Below, piece by piece: positions 42,600-51,800 of a stretch of 53,727 bases of DNA. The position numbers and the translations under genes are program-made. The DNA is taken from the NCBI GenBank assembly GCA_024686135.1, contig JAIBDQ010000003.1, forward strand, positions 1-53,727, given 5' to 3'. The notes beneath the pieces were generated by a model. That model saw nothing but the letters and a program-made list of their open reading frames with translations, had not been told where the DNA came from and did no database searches. Position 1 is the first letter of the stretch; each line of letters starts with the position of its first letter. The stretch is from Halobacteriovorax sp. GTDB taxonomy: Bacteria; Bdellovibrionota; Bacteriovoracia; Bacteriovoracales; Bacteriovoracaceae.

Positions 42600-45500
42600 T
42601 GAAAGGTCTTTATTCATCTCCTTTTCGAGTCTATTTATGTTTATTTGCCTTGGCCATCACGGGGATTTGGGCCGGTACTCAACTTCCCATATCGCTTTAC
42701 CCAAATAGTTCAAAACCTACCATCTGGGCCAGTGTCTCATATGGAAGTATGAGTTCTGAAGAGTTTCTTCAAAAATATGGGACTCGAATCGAAGGCGCTA
42801 TAGAAGGTATTTCAACGGGATCATTAGAAGTAGAAGACCTTGTTTCAAATTATGGAACTTCAAGTGTTAATTACAATGTAGATTTTGGTTGGGGCGCAGA
42901 TCCTAAAGAAGCTCTAAGAGAAGTTCAAAATCTTTTGAACGCCCAAAGTGGTTCATGGCCAAGAGAGGCGAGAGATAGTTTAAGAGTAAACTTCTGGTCA
43001 AAGAGTTCTGGTTTTATCGCCATAAGCTTTTTCTCTGAAGAGAGAAGTCTAGATGAATTATACGACTTATTAGAACCGCTCTTGGTTCCCAAATTAGCTA
43101 AAGTCGGCGATGCGGAAGGTGCCAGTCTTTGGAATCCAAATCGTAAAGAAGTTCGAATTGAATTGAACCCCGAGGCCATGGCCCAGCTTGGTTTATTCCC
43201 AAGAAATATTGAAGAAGTCCTTAAGAGTGGTATGGCCGGTTATTTTGGTGGCTCTGTGGTTGTGGGAACTGGCAAATTAACTATTCAGATGCCAAGAGAA
43301 TTAGAAGATATTAAGACTCTTGAGAATCTTCTCATACCAACTCAAAGCGGAACTATTGTTCATCTTTCTGATATCGCTAGAATCGATCTTGGTCCTTCAA
43401 GCGGACATAATCGAATCTTTAAAACTAACGGCGCAGATTCCTTAATTCTTTTTGCAAATCCAAGAACTGGGGGCAATGTAAAAAGAATGGCCGAAGAGAT
43501 TTTGGCCATTATTGAAGAGGTTAAGCCACAACTTCCAAGTGATGTTCAGTTTAGAAATTTAGTTGATCCAAGTGAATTCATTCGTCAGTCAGTTAGTAAT
43601 GTTATTAAAGAAGTTTTTTTGGCCGCTGGACTAGCTGTCCTTGTCCTTTTCTTATTTATTGGTTCTTTTAAAAATACGATAACTGCAGCAATTGAAATTC
43701 CACTCAGTATGGTTCTTGCTTTTATCATGATGAAGATAACAGGGATGAACCTCAATCTTATCTCGCTCGGTGGTTTGGCCTTATCCGCGGGGATGAATGT
43801 TGATGCCTCCGTCGTTGTTATGGAGAATATCTTTAGACATTTTGAAAAAGTTAAAGGACCTCTAAATTATAATCAAAGACTGCAGGTTATCATTAGAGCG
43901 GTAAAAGAAGTTATGGGACCAGTTGTTGCTTCAACAATTGCGTCTCTTGTTGTTTTTGCACCTCTAGCTTTTACTAGCGACTTGACCAATGCAATTCTTG
44001 GCGATTTAGCAAAGGCAGTTGTTTTCTCTCATGGGTTTAGTGCCTTCGTCGCTCTTATCCTAGTACCGACGATTAGACTTCATCTTATGAAAGGAGAAAA
44101 AGGAGTTACACCTCCAAAGTCTCCAATCAATGGTAGTTTACTTAAATTAGAAAGTGGCTACGCCACTGCACTAAGAGCCTTTATTAAGAGTAAACTTGTT
44201 AAGTGGATTGTCGTCGCTACTGTATCAGGAGCTTTCTTAGGGCTGCTTTTTGTGGTTATGCCTAAGCTTAAAAAAGAAATTATTGGAACTCCAGATACGG
44301 ATTGGATGATTCTAAGTATTAATACCTCTGGGAATACGAATATTCGTCAGATGGAAACGACAACATCAGTTGAAGAGGCCCGTCTCTTAGAAAAATTCGG
44401 ATCAGATATTAATTATACTTTTGTTCAAATTCGCGGTGCTAATAATGCCACTGTAATGGCGAGGCTTAAGAATAAGGGGGATATGAATAAAGTTTGGAAG
44501 TCGATGGAAGGGGAATTTCAGAATACTCCTACTCAGTATTATTGGGTTGGACCTTGGAATCCCGCTGAGCTTCCGCTTCCTGATCCTCCTCATATGAGGC
44601 TGCTTGTCAGGGGCGGCAGCACTGAAGATCGACGATTGATGGCAAAAGATATTCTAGATGACTTGCAAGAAAAGCAAATCTTTTCTCGTCAATGGTCTGA
44701 GCCGGGTGTTAGTCGAGGCGAGAATATTGAAGTCAATGCTAGAAAAGAGCTTTGGCCTCTTCTCTATCAGCAAGGAGCGAGATTTTCTCCCTACGATGTT
44801 TCTGATTTGGCTCGAGTCGCTACTGAGGGAAAAAGCCTCGGTGATATCAATATAAATGGTGACACCTTCCCGGTAAGGCTTAATTTTCCTGAAGGAACAG
44901 TTAGTTCTATGGAAGACTTAATGGCCTTACCCATTCGAGTCGGTGATAAGATTTTACCTTTTAAAGCCTTGAATGATGTGAGCTTGGTTCAATCCAAACC
45001 TAGAATCTATAGAGAAAATGGTAGAGATATCGTTGTCATCATGGCCAAAGAGAAAAAAGGTGAAGAGCATAAAAAAGATGAATCGCTAGCAGCAGCTAAG
45101 AAGTTGATTGCGGACTATGATAAAAAAGACACTTCCTATCTTGGCTTAACAACTAAGCCTCAGGCCTACTTCGAAGATGCAGATAAGGAACTGAATGGGG
45201 CCCTAAAGCAACTAACTCTTGCCGTGCTCATGTCAATTCTTTTGATCTTTTTAACTTTATTACTTCAGTTTGGATCTTTTATTCATACGATGATTGTCTT
45301 AGTGGCCGTTCCATTAGGGATAATGGGGGTTCTCGGATCTCTATTTGCTTTTAGTAGTACTTTGTCTTTGAACTCTGCTCTTGGAATTATTTTATTAAAT
45401 GGAATCGCCGTAGCAAATTCAATTTTATTAGTGGATTTTATTAAGAAATTAGTTGCTGAAGGTATGGTTCCTATTGAAGCTGCTATTCTTGCAGGTAAAA

Positions 45501-45793
45501 AGAGATTAAGACCAATATTGATTACTTCACTAACCACAATTCTTGGGATGCTCCCCATCGCATTGGGTTCAGGTGAAGGAGGAAAAATTCTTCAACCACT
45601 AGGTATAGCGGTTTCAGGAGGCCTTTGGATTTCGACATTGCTAACACTCTTTTTAGTACCGATGTTTGAAGTTCAATACCTAGATTGGAAAAGAAAAAAG
45701 GATTTTAAATTAGCAAAACCAAATTATCATAGCGATGAGATACAAAAGACACCTCAAATTAAACAAGATGACGTGTTGGAGAGCTCTCTGTGA
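42599..45793 (+). CDS. RND efflux pump permease
   Basis: This is a 1064-residue inner-membrane pump with the two-fold RND layout. The N-terminal helix runs ITGIWAGTQLPISLYPNSSKP; helix bundles are at about 335-560 and 865-1040. The acidic relay region reads GGLALSAGMNVDASVVVMEN, with a single Asp where AcrB has Asp-Asp, so it is not a classical drug pump and the substrate is unknown. The C-terminal part GIILLNGIAVANSILLVDFI and LRPILITSLTTILGMLPIAL is typical. It is the middle gene of the adaptor-pump-channel operon. Confidence 0.94.
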   Translation: MKGLYSSPFRVYLCLFALAITGIWAGTQLPISLYPNSSKPTIWASVSYGSMSSEEFLQKYGTRIEGAIEGISTGSLEVEDLVSNYGTSSVNYNVDFGWGADPKEALREVQNLLNAQSGSWPREARDSLRVNFWSKSSGFIAISFFSEERSLDELYDLLEPLLVPKLAKVGDAEGASLWNPNRKEVRIELNPEAMAQLGLFPRNIEEVLKSGMAGYFGGSVVVGTGKLTIQMPRELEDIKTLENLLIPTQSGTIVHLSDIARIDLGPSSGHNRIFKTNGADSLILFANPRTGGNVKRMAEEILAIIEEVKPQLPSDVQFRNLVDPSEFIRQSVSNVIKEVFLAAGLAVLVLFLFIGSFKNTITAAIEIPLSMVLAFIMMKITGMNLNLISLGGLALSAGMNVDASVVVMENIFRHFEKVKGPLNYNQRLQVIIRAVKEVMGPVVASTIASLVVFAPLAFTSDLTNAILGDLAKAVVFSHGFSAFVALILVPTIRLHLMKGEKGVTPPKSPINGSLLKLESGYATALRAFIKSKLVKWIVVATVSGAFLGLLFVVMPKLKKEIIGTPDTDWMILSINTSGNTNIRQMETTTSVEEARLLEKFGSDINYTFVQIRGANNATVMARLKNKGDMNKVWKSMEGEFQNTPTQYYWVGPWNPAELPLPDPPHMRLLVRGGSTEDRRLMAKDILDDLQEKQIFSRQWSEPGVSRGENIEVNARKELWPLLYQQGARFSPYDVSDLARVATEGKSLGDININGDTFPVRLNFPEGTVSSMEDLMALPIRVGDKILPFKALNDVSLVQSKPRIYRENGRDIVVIMAKEKKGEEHKKDESLAAAKKLIADYDKKDTSYLGLTTKPQAYFEDADKELNGALKQLTLAVLMSILLIFLTLLLQFGSFIHTMIVLVAVPLGIMGVLGSLFAFSSTLSLNSALGIILLNGIAVANSILLVDFIKKLVAEGMVPIEAAILAGKKRLRPILITSLTTILGMLPIALGSGEGGKILQPLGIAVSGGLWISTLLTLFLVPMFEVQYLDWKRKKDFKLAKPNYHSDEIQKTPQIKQDDVLESSL

Positions 45794-47022
45794 TTTATTT
45801 TATTGTTTTTATTTTCTCAACATCTTTAATGGCCAGTCCACTAAGCTTTGATCAGGCCCTAGAGGAAATTGTGAAACGAGATACGAGTGTTCCTCAAGAG
45901 CAGGCGCTACTAAATGCTAGTAAATCTAATGCGAGATCTAAAGTACTAAGTTTTCTTCCTGACTTAACGGCGGGATACTCAAAACAAAAAACTTATGAAA
46001 TTCAAAGTGAAACTGAAAGATTAAACTTAACAGCGTCAGTAAATCTTTTTCGATTTGGTGCTGATTACGCTGCTTACGATGCAGCTAATAAGCAGTTAGA
46101 CTCACAAAGAAGCCGTTTAAATCAAGTTAAGCTAGAGGCTGAGATTTTAGGAGTAAAGGTTTTAGTTAATAATATCCTTAGGGTTAAACAAGTAGAGATC
46201 CTAGAAAAAATTGTTAAAGCAAAAAACTCATCTCTTCGAACGGCGCGGGCAAGATTTAGACGGGGACTAACTCCTTCTGCAGAAGTTGATAAGGCCAAGG
46301 TTGAACTAAATAATGCAAAGGCCAGGCTTAATAACTCACTACTTCAGCTAGATACGGCGAAAGGAAATTTAGTTGCACTGTTAGGACACGATAGTGTTGA
46401 ACTAAAGTGGCCTTGGCTTAAACTCCTTAAAGGGAAAAACCATAGTCACCTCAAGGGAAATTTTAATATTGAGGAAAGACCAGACTTTCAAAAAGCTAAT
46501 TTTGACCTAGCCTTTAGAGAGGCCAATGCTAAGTCAGCTGTGAGATCATTTTTTCCCACAGTAGACTTCTCATACACCTGGAGTGAAACCGATTTGCAGT
46601 CTATTCATTTAAATGAAAGAACTTCGCTACTCAGTGTGACTATTCCTATCTTTGAAGGTTGGAAGGACGTTTCTAATTATGAAACTCAAAAGGCCTTAAG
46701 TGAACAGGCCCGCTACAGACTTGTTAGAATTAAACGGGACGCCAAAAGTGAATGGAAAACAAAAGAAATTAATTTTGATATTTCTGTTCAGACGGCCAAA
46801 GACCGAGATACTAACCTAGGACTTTCAAGAAAAGTATATCGTTCTACGGAAAAAAGATTTAACAAAGGACGAGTTACCGTAAATGAGTTAACTCAAGATC
46901 AAAATCGTCTTTTGGAGTCTGAAAACCTCGCGGCCCAAGGCTGGGGCCAGGCCCATTTATCATTGGTGGAACTATGTCATGCCCGCGGAAAAGACATTGT
47001 GCGTTGCCTGAAAACCCAATAA
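45790..47022 (+). CDS. TolC-like outer membrane efflux channel
   Basis: The 410-residue product starts at GTG, overlapping the pump stop as GTGA, and has a short signal peptide (MIYFIVFIFSTSLMAS). Two homologous halves typical of TolC/OEP proteins are visible: PLSFDQALEEIVKRDTSV, then SSLRTARARFRRGLTPSAEVDKAKVELNNA in the first half, and later STEKRFNKGRVTVNELTQDQ with LLESENLAAQG in the second. These form the coiled-coil tunnel. It completes a three-part efflux system. Confidence 0.93.
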   Translation: MIYFIVFIFSTSLMASPLSFDQALEEIVKRDTSVPQEQALLNASKSNARSKVLSFLPDLTAGYSKQKTYEIQSETERLNLTASVNLFRFGADYAAYDAANKQLDSQRSRLNQVKLEAEILGVKVLVNNILRVKQVEILEKIVKAKNSSLRTARARFRRGLTPSAEVDKAKVELNNAKARLNNSLLQLDTAKGNLVALLGHDSVELKWPWLKLLKGKNHSHLKGNFNIEERPDFQKANFDLAFREANAKSAVRSFFPTVDFSYTWSETDLQSIHLNERTSLLSVTIPIFEGWKDVSNYETQKALSEQARYRLVRIKRDAKSEWKTKEINFDISVQTAKDRDTNLGLSRKVYRSTEKRFNKGRVTVNELTQDQNRLLESENLAAQGWGQAHLSLVELCHARGKDIVRCLKTQ

Positions 47023-47125
47023 TTTCAGTAATATAACTTTTACAACAGATCTTTATGACCTCGACATATTTAAACCAATTTGGTGTATTTCATCTTCAAT
47101 CTTTTATGCTTAAAGGAATTCATTA

Positions 47126-48568
47126 ATGAGAAATTTTACTCTTTTATTTGCCGCCATTTTTTCGACAATTAATCTTAGTTTCGCCCATACTTTGGCCGAA
47201 GGTAAAAAAATGATTAAGCTGAAAGCTGTAGATACAGGTTCAATCATAATAAAGTATTCAGATCTCAATGATAAAAATGTTAGATCATTTTGGAATTTTA
47301 AATCTGTTCAAAATTTTGAAACAAAAACATTATTTAAAAACTTTATTGGAAATGAGAAAAACCTTTCGCCGGCTGCTGATGCCCTAAGAGGTTTTCAGGA
47401 ATTAAGATTTGATAAGCCGCTAACAAAAAAAGAGGCGATCAAACTTCTAGAGGATTTATATTCTCAAGAAAATATTGAGTATGCTGTTTTTAACCCGAAA
47501 GTTGAAGAAGCGGGCTTTTTTGAAGGTAGTATTTCAAAAAATAATGTAGAGCCTTCTGAAACTCCTGATTTTGAATCAAAACAATATCATTTAAATGCGG
47601 CTCCTGAAGGAGTCGATGCTAGATTTTCATGGGAAATTCCAGGAGGAACTGGCAAAGGTGTTAAGATCATCGACATGGAAACTGGTGTAAATGCTGAGCA
47701 TGAAGATTTGGAAAAATTCTTTTTTGTTAGTGAATTACCTAGGGGAAAAGTAGATCATGGAACAGCCGTTGCTGGTGAAATGGTAGCAAAAAGAGATGGT
47801 AAAGGTGTTACCGGAATTTCTTATGAGGCTGATTACGGTTTTTATTCAAGACTGGTCGATAACGAAAATACATGGGGAAGAAACGGATGTAAGCCAGGTG
47901 ATGACGAGTGTACGGAGCAAGAAGAAGATCCCTATCATAAAGGCGTAGCTGCGAACCTTGCTAAAGTGATTGAAAAATTAGAGGCCGGAGACCTTATTGT
48001 TTTAGAAATGCATTCACCAGGTCCACGAGGTCAATATATTCCTAATGAATATTGGAATCCAGTTTATAGAATATTAAAATATGCCACTTCAGAAAAAGGA
48101 ATTCATTGTGTTGCCGCCGCTGGTAACGGGTATGAAGACTTAGATCACGAAGATTATAACAAGGCCTTTGATCCAGAGTTTAGAGATAGTGGTTGTGTCC
48201 TTGTTGGGGCAGCACTTTCAAGTGGTGAAGATCGTCACAAGAAAGCTGGTTTTTCAAATTACGGAAAAAGGGTTGATGCTTTTGGCTATGGCCGTGGAGT
48301 TGTGACAACTGGCTATGGAGACCTTCACAGAGGCTCAGATGCTAACTATACAGCGACTTTTTCAGGAACAAGTTCGGCAACACCAATCGTTGGAGGGGCC
48401 ATGGCAGCTCTTCTTGGTATTGGTAAAGAAAGAGGAATCACTTTAACTCCTAAGGAACTGAGAGACGCACTAAGAAAGACAGGTACTCCTCAAAAAGAGC
48501 CTAATGATCAAAGAATCGGTAACTTACCTGATATAAAGGCCGCTTTTACTCTACTATATGAAAAATAA
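47126..48568 (+). CDS. Secreted subtilisin-like (S8) serine protease
   Basis: The 480-residue product has a signal peptide (MRNFTLLFAAIFSTINLSFA), a propeptide-like region (about 30-150) and an S8 domain. The full triad is present: D183 (IIDMETGVN), H211 (VDHGTAVAGEM) and S416 (FSGTSSATPIVGGAMAAL), with N334 (AAGNGYED) for the oxyanion. The Asp motif DMETG and the GTSSATP Ser motif are typical of divergent bacterial subtilases. Two extra cysteines (NGCKPGDDECTEQ) could form a disulfide in a surface loop. It lies between the efflux operon and the large repeat lipoprotein. Confidence 0.92.
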   Translation: MRNFTLLFAAIFSTINLSFAHTLAEGKKMIKLKAVDTGSIIIKYSDLNDKNVRSFWNFKSVQNFETKTLFKNFIGNEKNLSPAADALRGFQELRFDKPLTKKEAIKLLEDLYSQENIEYAVFNPKVEEAGFFEGSISKNNVEPSETPDFESKQYHLNAAPEGVDARFSWEIPGGTGKGVKIIDMETGVNAEHEDLEKFFFVSELPRGKVDHGTAVAGEMVAKRDGKGVTGISYEADYGFYSRLVDNENTWGRNGCKPGDDECTEQEEDPYHKGVAANLAKVIEKLEAGDLIVLEMHSPGPRGQYIPNEYWNPVYRILKYATSEKGIHCVAAAGNGYEDLDHEDYNKAFDPEFRDSGCVLVGAALSSGEDRHKKAGFSNYGKRVDAFGYGRGVVTTGYGDLHRGSDANYTATFSGTSSATPIVGGAMAALLGIGKERGITLTPKELRDALRKTGTPQKEPNDQRIGNLPDIKAAFTLLYEK

Positions 48569-48868
48569 ATCACAATTAGTGATTTGGGGTGGTTGATTCT
48601 ACTGCCCCTACGTAAATTCAATAACTTATTCTCTCTGTGTCAATTTCTAGACATGAGGACTAAATAAAACAATTCGATAGGCTATTTTTTCCCTCTAAAA
48701 AGCTAGTAAATTCATATACTTAACTGTGCCATGAATAGGACACATCTATTGCCTATAGAGGGGGACGTAACTGCCTGTGATCATATTGCCTAGCGTTAAA
48801 GTTATACAATAGTAACTAAGCGAAATTATAGAATTCATCGATGAGAAGTTTATAGGCGCTATTAAGAT
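48569..48868 (+). other. 300-nt gap with hairpins, upstream of the repeat lipoprotein
   Basis: No gene is visible. Directly after the protease stop are a small hairpin ATCAC-AATTA-GTGAT (48569-48583) and a longer one, GGGGTGGTTG-ATT-CTACTGCCCC (48586-48608, 10 positions with G-U pairs and one mismatch), a likely end of the upstream transcript. Further on are TCTAT-TGCCT-ATAGA (48745-48759) followed by GGGGGACG, and a weak TGTG/CACA stem with AGGA in the loop (48725-48744). The long, structured leader suggests post-transcriptional control of the next gene, but I could not fit it to a known riboswitch. Confidence 0.4.
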
Positions 48869-51800
48869 ATGATTTTAAAACTGAAACAACACATTCTCCT
48901 AGCTTTGATATCTGTGAGTACACTCGTACTTCATGGCTGTGGTGCAAGCGGTGTTGGTTCATCTGGTTTCGTTGAAGAGAAGACCCCTATCCTAAGATTT
49001 GCAACAGCATCCGGTCCGGATAAAATTTTTGAACCTTGGGGTGAAGTTCTCATTGGTTTTGTTGATACAAGAACTTTTACGATCACAAACGTTGGTGATG
49101 AGATAGCCTCAAATATTGTTGGATCGATTACTGACTCGCAAGGGCTATTTGTTCCTGAATTTTATTATCTTGGAACAGCTGGTGTAAACAATGGCGTTGG
49201 TACTTATCCTGGTGTCGGTGGTACCTGTGGTTCTTCACTTGCTCCCGGTGCTAGTTGTACTGTGCTTATTAGTTTTAGGCCTCTCATCTCTGGAGAAAAA
49301 TCAGAGCAAGTAAATATTAGTTTTAGTGGCGGCAGTCATGGCTACACTGGTTCAGTAGGACTGACAGGTGAAGGTGCTAGACCGGCCAACGTAATTATTA
49401 GAAAATCATACCAGATTGCGAGACCAAATAATTCTGCTGATCAGATCGTTACTCCTCACGAAGATATTCCTGGAGAGATGTTACCACTAACAGGCGAGTC
49501 TGCCTCACAGCCGATCGTTCCTCTTCGCATTACACCAACTTTTGATGATCCATATTTTCCAGGGCTCGGTGCTCCGGATACAACATTTGCAAGTGTAACT
49601 CATACTCTTCCACTAGACTTTGGCCAGACCGCGAACGGTGGTTGGAAAGATTTTGTTCTTGAAGTTATTAACTACGGTGATAAGTCGGCCGAAGGTATTC
49701 AGATTTTTGGTCTTGGCATGAACGGGGCCACAGACTTTACTATTGTTAACGATAGCCTCACTACTTGTGATGACTTATATAATATGCCACTGGCCCTCCC
49801 TGCCACTTATACTGGGGCGGCAGATGCTCCCTTTGATGCAGTTACAAATGACAATAATAAAAACATGGACGACATGCCAGAGATGGCCACTTGTACAATC
49901 CATGTGCGCTATAACACAGATCTAACTCAAGGTGATTCCACTCTTAACACAGATCAAATTGGTTTTAGTTTTTATAACGGCTTTAGAGTTGTGGGTGATC
50001 CAAGCTTAAGTGCAGCACAAAGAACACTGACTCCGCTCTTTGATCATCCTAACCACTACACACTTCGTGGTACCGGAATGGATTGGGGATTTCTTGTTCT
50101 TGATGAAGACGGAGATGTTTACGATACGGACGGCGACCTACACGACTATGGAACTTTTGCAAATGGTTCAACCCGTGGGACTAATGGCTTTACCATGAAA
50201 AACTTTGGTGCAGGTAACGCTGTTAGTGTTTCTGATAGCGGTGGCTCACCTCACTTCACCGTAACAGGTAGAACTGGTGCCGGTTGTGCCGGGCCAGCGA
50301 CCACGCCAACAGTTAATGCTTCGACCGTTCATGGAACTCCGACCGTATGTGACCTTGATGTTCAGTTCACGCCGACAGCACTTGGAGCACCGCTGACTGC
50401 GACTCTTCAACTTGATTATGAATTTACAGGCGGAACAACAATTTCAAGTTTAACTGGACCTGGAACACCTCCGCCTTACACAAGTACCTCTGATACGAGA
50501 TCTCTTCCACTTCTTATGCCAAACTATCCGGTCAATGACGTGCAAGGAACATCGATCACACCCGCAAGCTTGGCCATTGCTCCGAGCCCACTTACTTGGA
50601 CTCATTCAACGGCGGCCTACGGAAGCGACCTTCTTCGATCTGGTGTTTACTATCAAACTTTTACAATTACAAACTCCGGTGAGTATCAGGCCTTAACGTT
50701 AAATGATTTAGCTCCCATCGCAGCGCCATTTATTTACGCAGATGGAGGGATTTTTCCAGGACGTGGTGATGATGGAACGGCCGCTCTAGCCGCTAGTCCA
50801 ACTGACTCTGTGACTAATGCAAATGGTACTTGTGGCACGACAATTTCTGGTTCTAGTTCATGTACTGTTGTTGTTCAGTACAGACCAACGACTTATGCAT
50901 CAACGTCTATTTCTGAAACTTTAAATTTTGATTATGATAATGGAACTGGAAATGTAGGAAATCAAACGACACTTCCACAAGTTGATATCACAACAACGGT
51001 AAGACAACCGGAATTAGTTCTTTCAGTTCCTGTGGACCTTGGAAATAATGGACCTGATACTCGTGATGAATGGATTAATCAGGATAATGAAGCCGCCTTT
51101 CCTGTTAGCGGTACTTGTTGGCCAGACACTGTAGTTGGAGCTGGAACAGATGATGTACAGATTAATGTTAGAGACCGTCTTGGTGCTACAAAATCATTTA
51201 GTACAAACTGTACAGCTGGAACCTATTCGACAACTATTGATTTAACACCAAACTGCTCTCTTGGTCCGGGTCTTCCGGCAGGATGTATCCAGGACTCGGC
51301 TCTTGATGCTAGTTATGATGCTATTTACGATTTTAATCTGATCGTCACTCATGTTGATGAGCTTGGTAACACTCCAACTGAAAATCCTATTGGCGGTGTT
51401 AATGGAATTCAAATTAGAAAAGATGTTGGTATCCCAAGTGTTGTAAGTGCATCGGCGACAGCAGTACTTCCTAATCCACATGGGGTTGATCAATATAATG
51501 CTGGAAAAGAAATTGATATCTTAGTTAAGTGGGATGAAAAAGTTTATGTAAGTGGTACGCCAACTATCACGTTAGAAAATCAAACGGGAACCAATCCTGT
51601 TGTTAATTATTCAAGTGGTTCAGGTACTGCGACACTAACATTTAGATATACGGTAGCTGCCGGAGAAAACTCTACCGACCTAGAGTATGTGGCCACGAGC
51701 TCTCTTACTTATAACGGAGGGACGGTTCAGGATCAGGCCGGAAACGACGGGATCCCAACTCTTCCGAATATCGGCGGCGGTAATTCAATTTCAGATAATG

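Noticed and set aside
48725-48800. c-di-GMP-I (GEMM) riboswitch before the adhesin-like gene
   Set aside because: The stretch AGGACACATC, a small hairpin, then GGGGGACGTAACTGCC recalls the GEMM core, but the conserved GGACGCAAAGCC is altered at several fixed positions and I cannot draw the long 3' stem.
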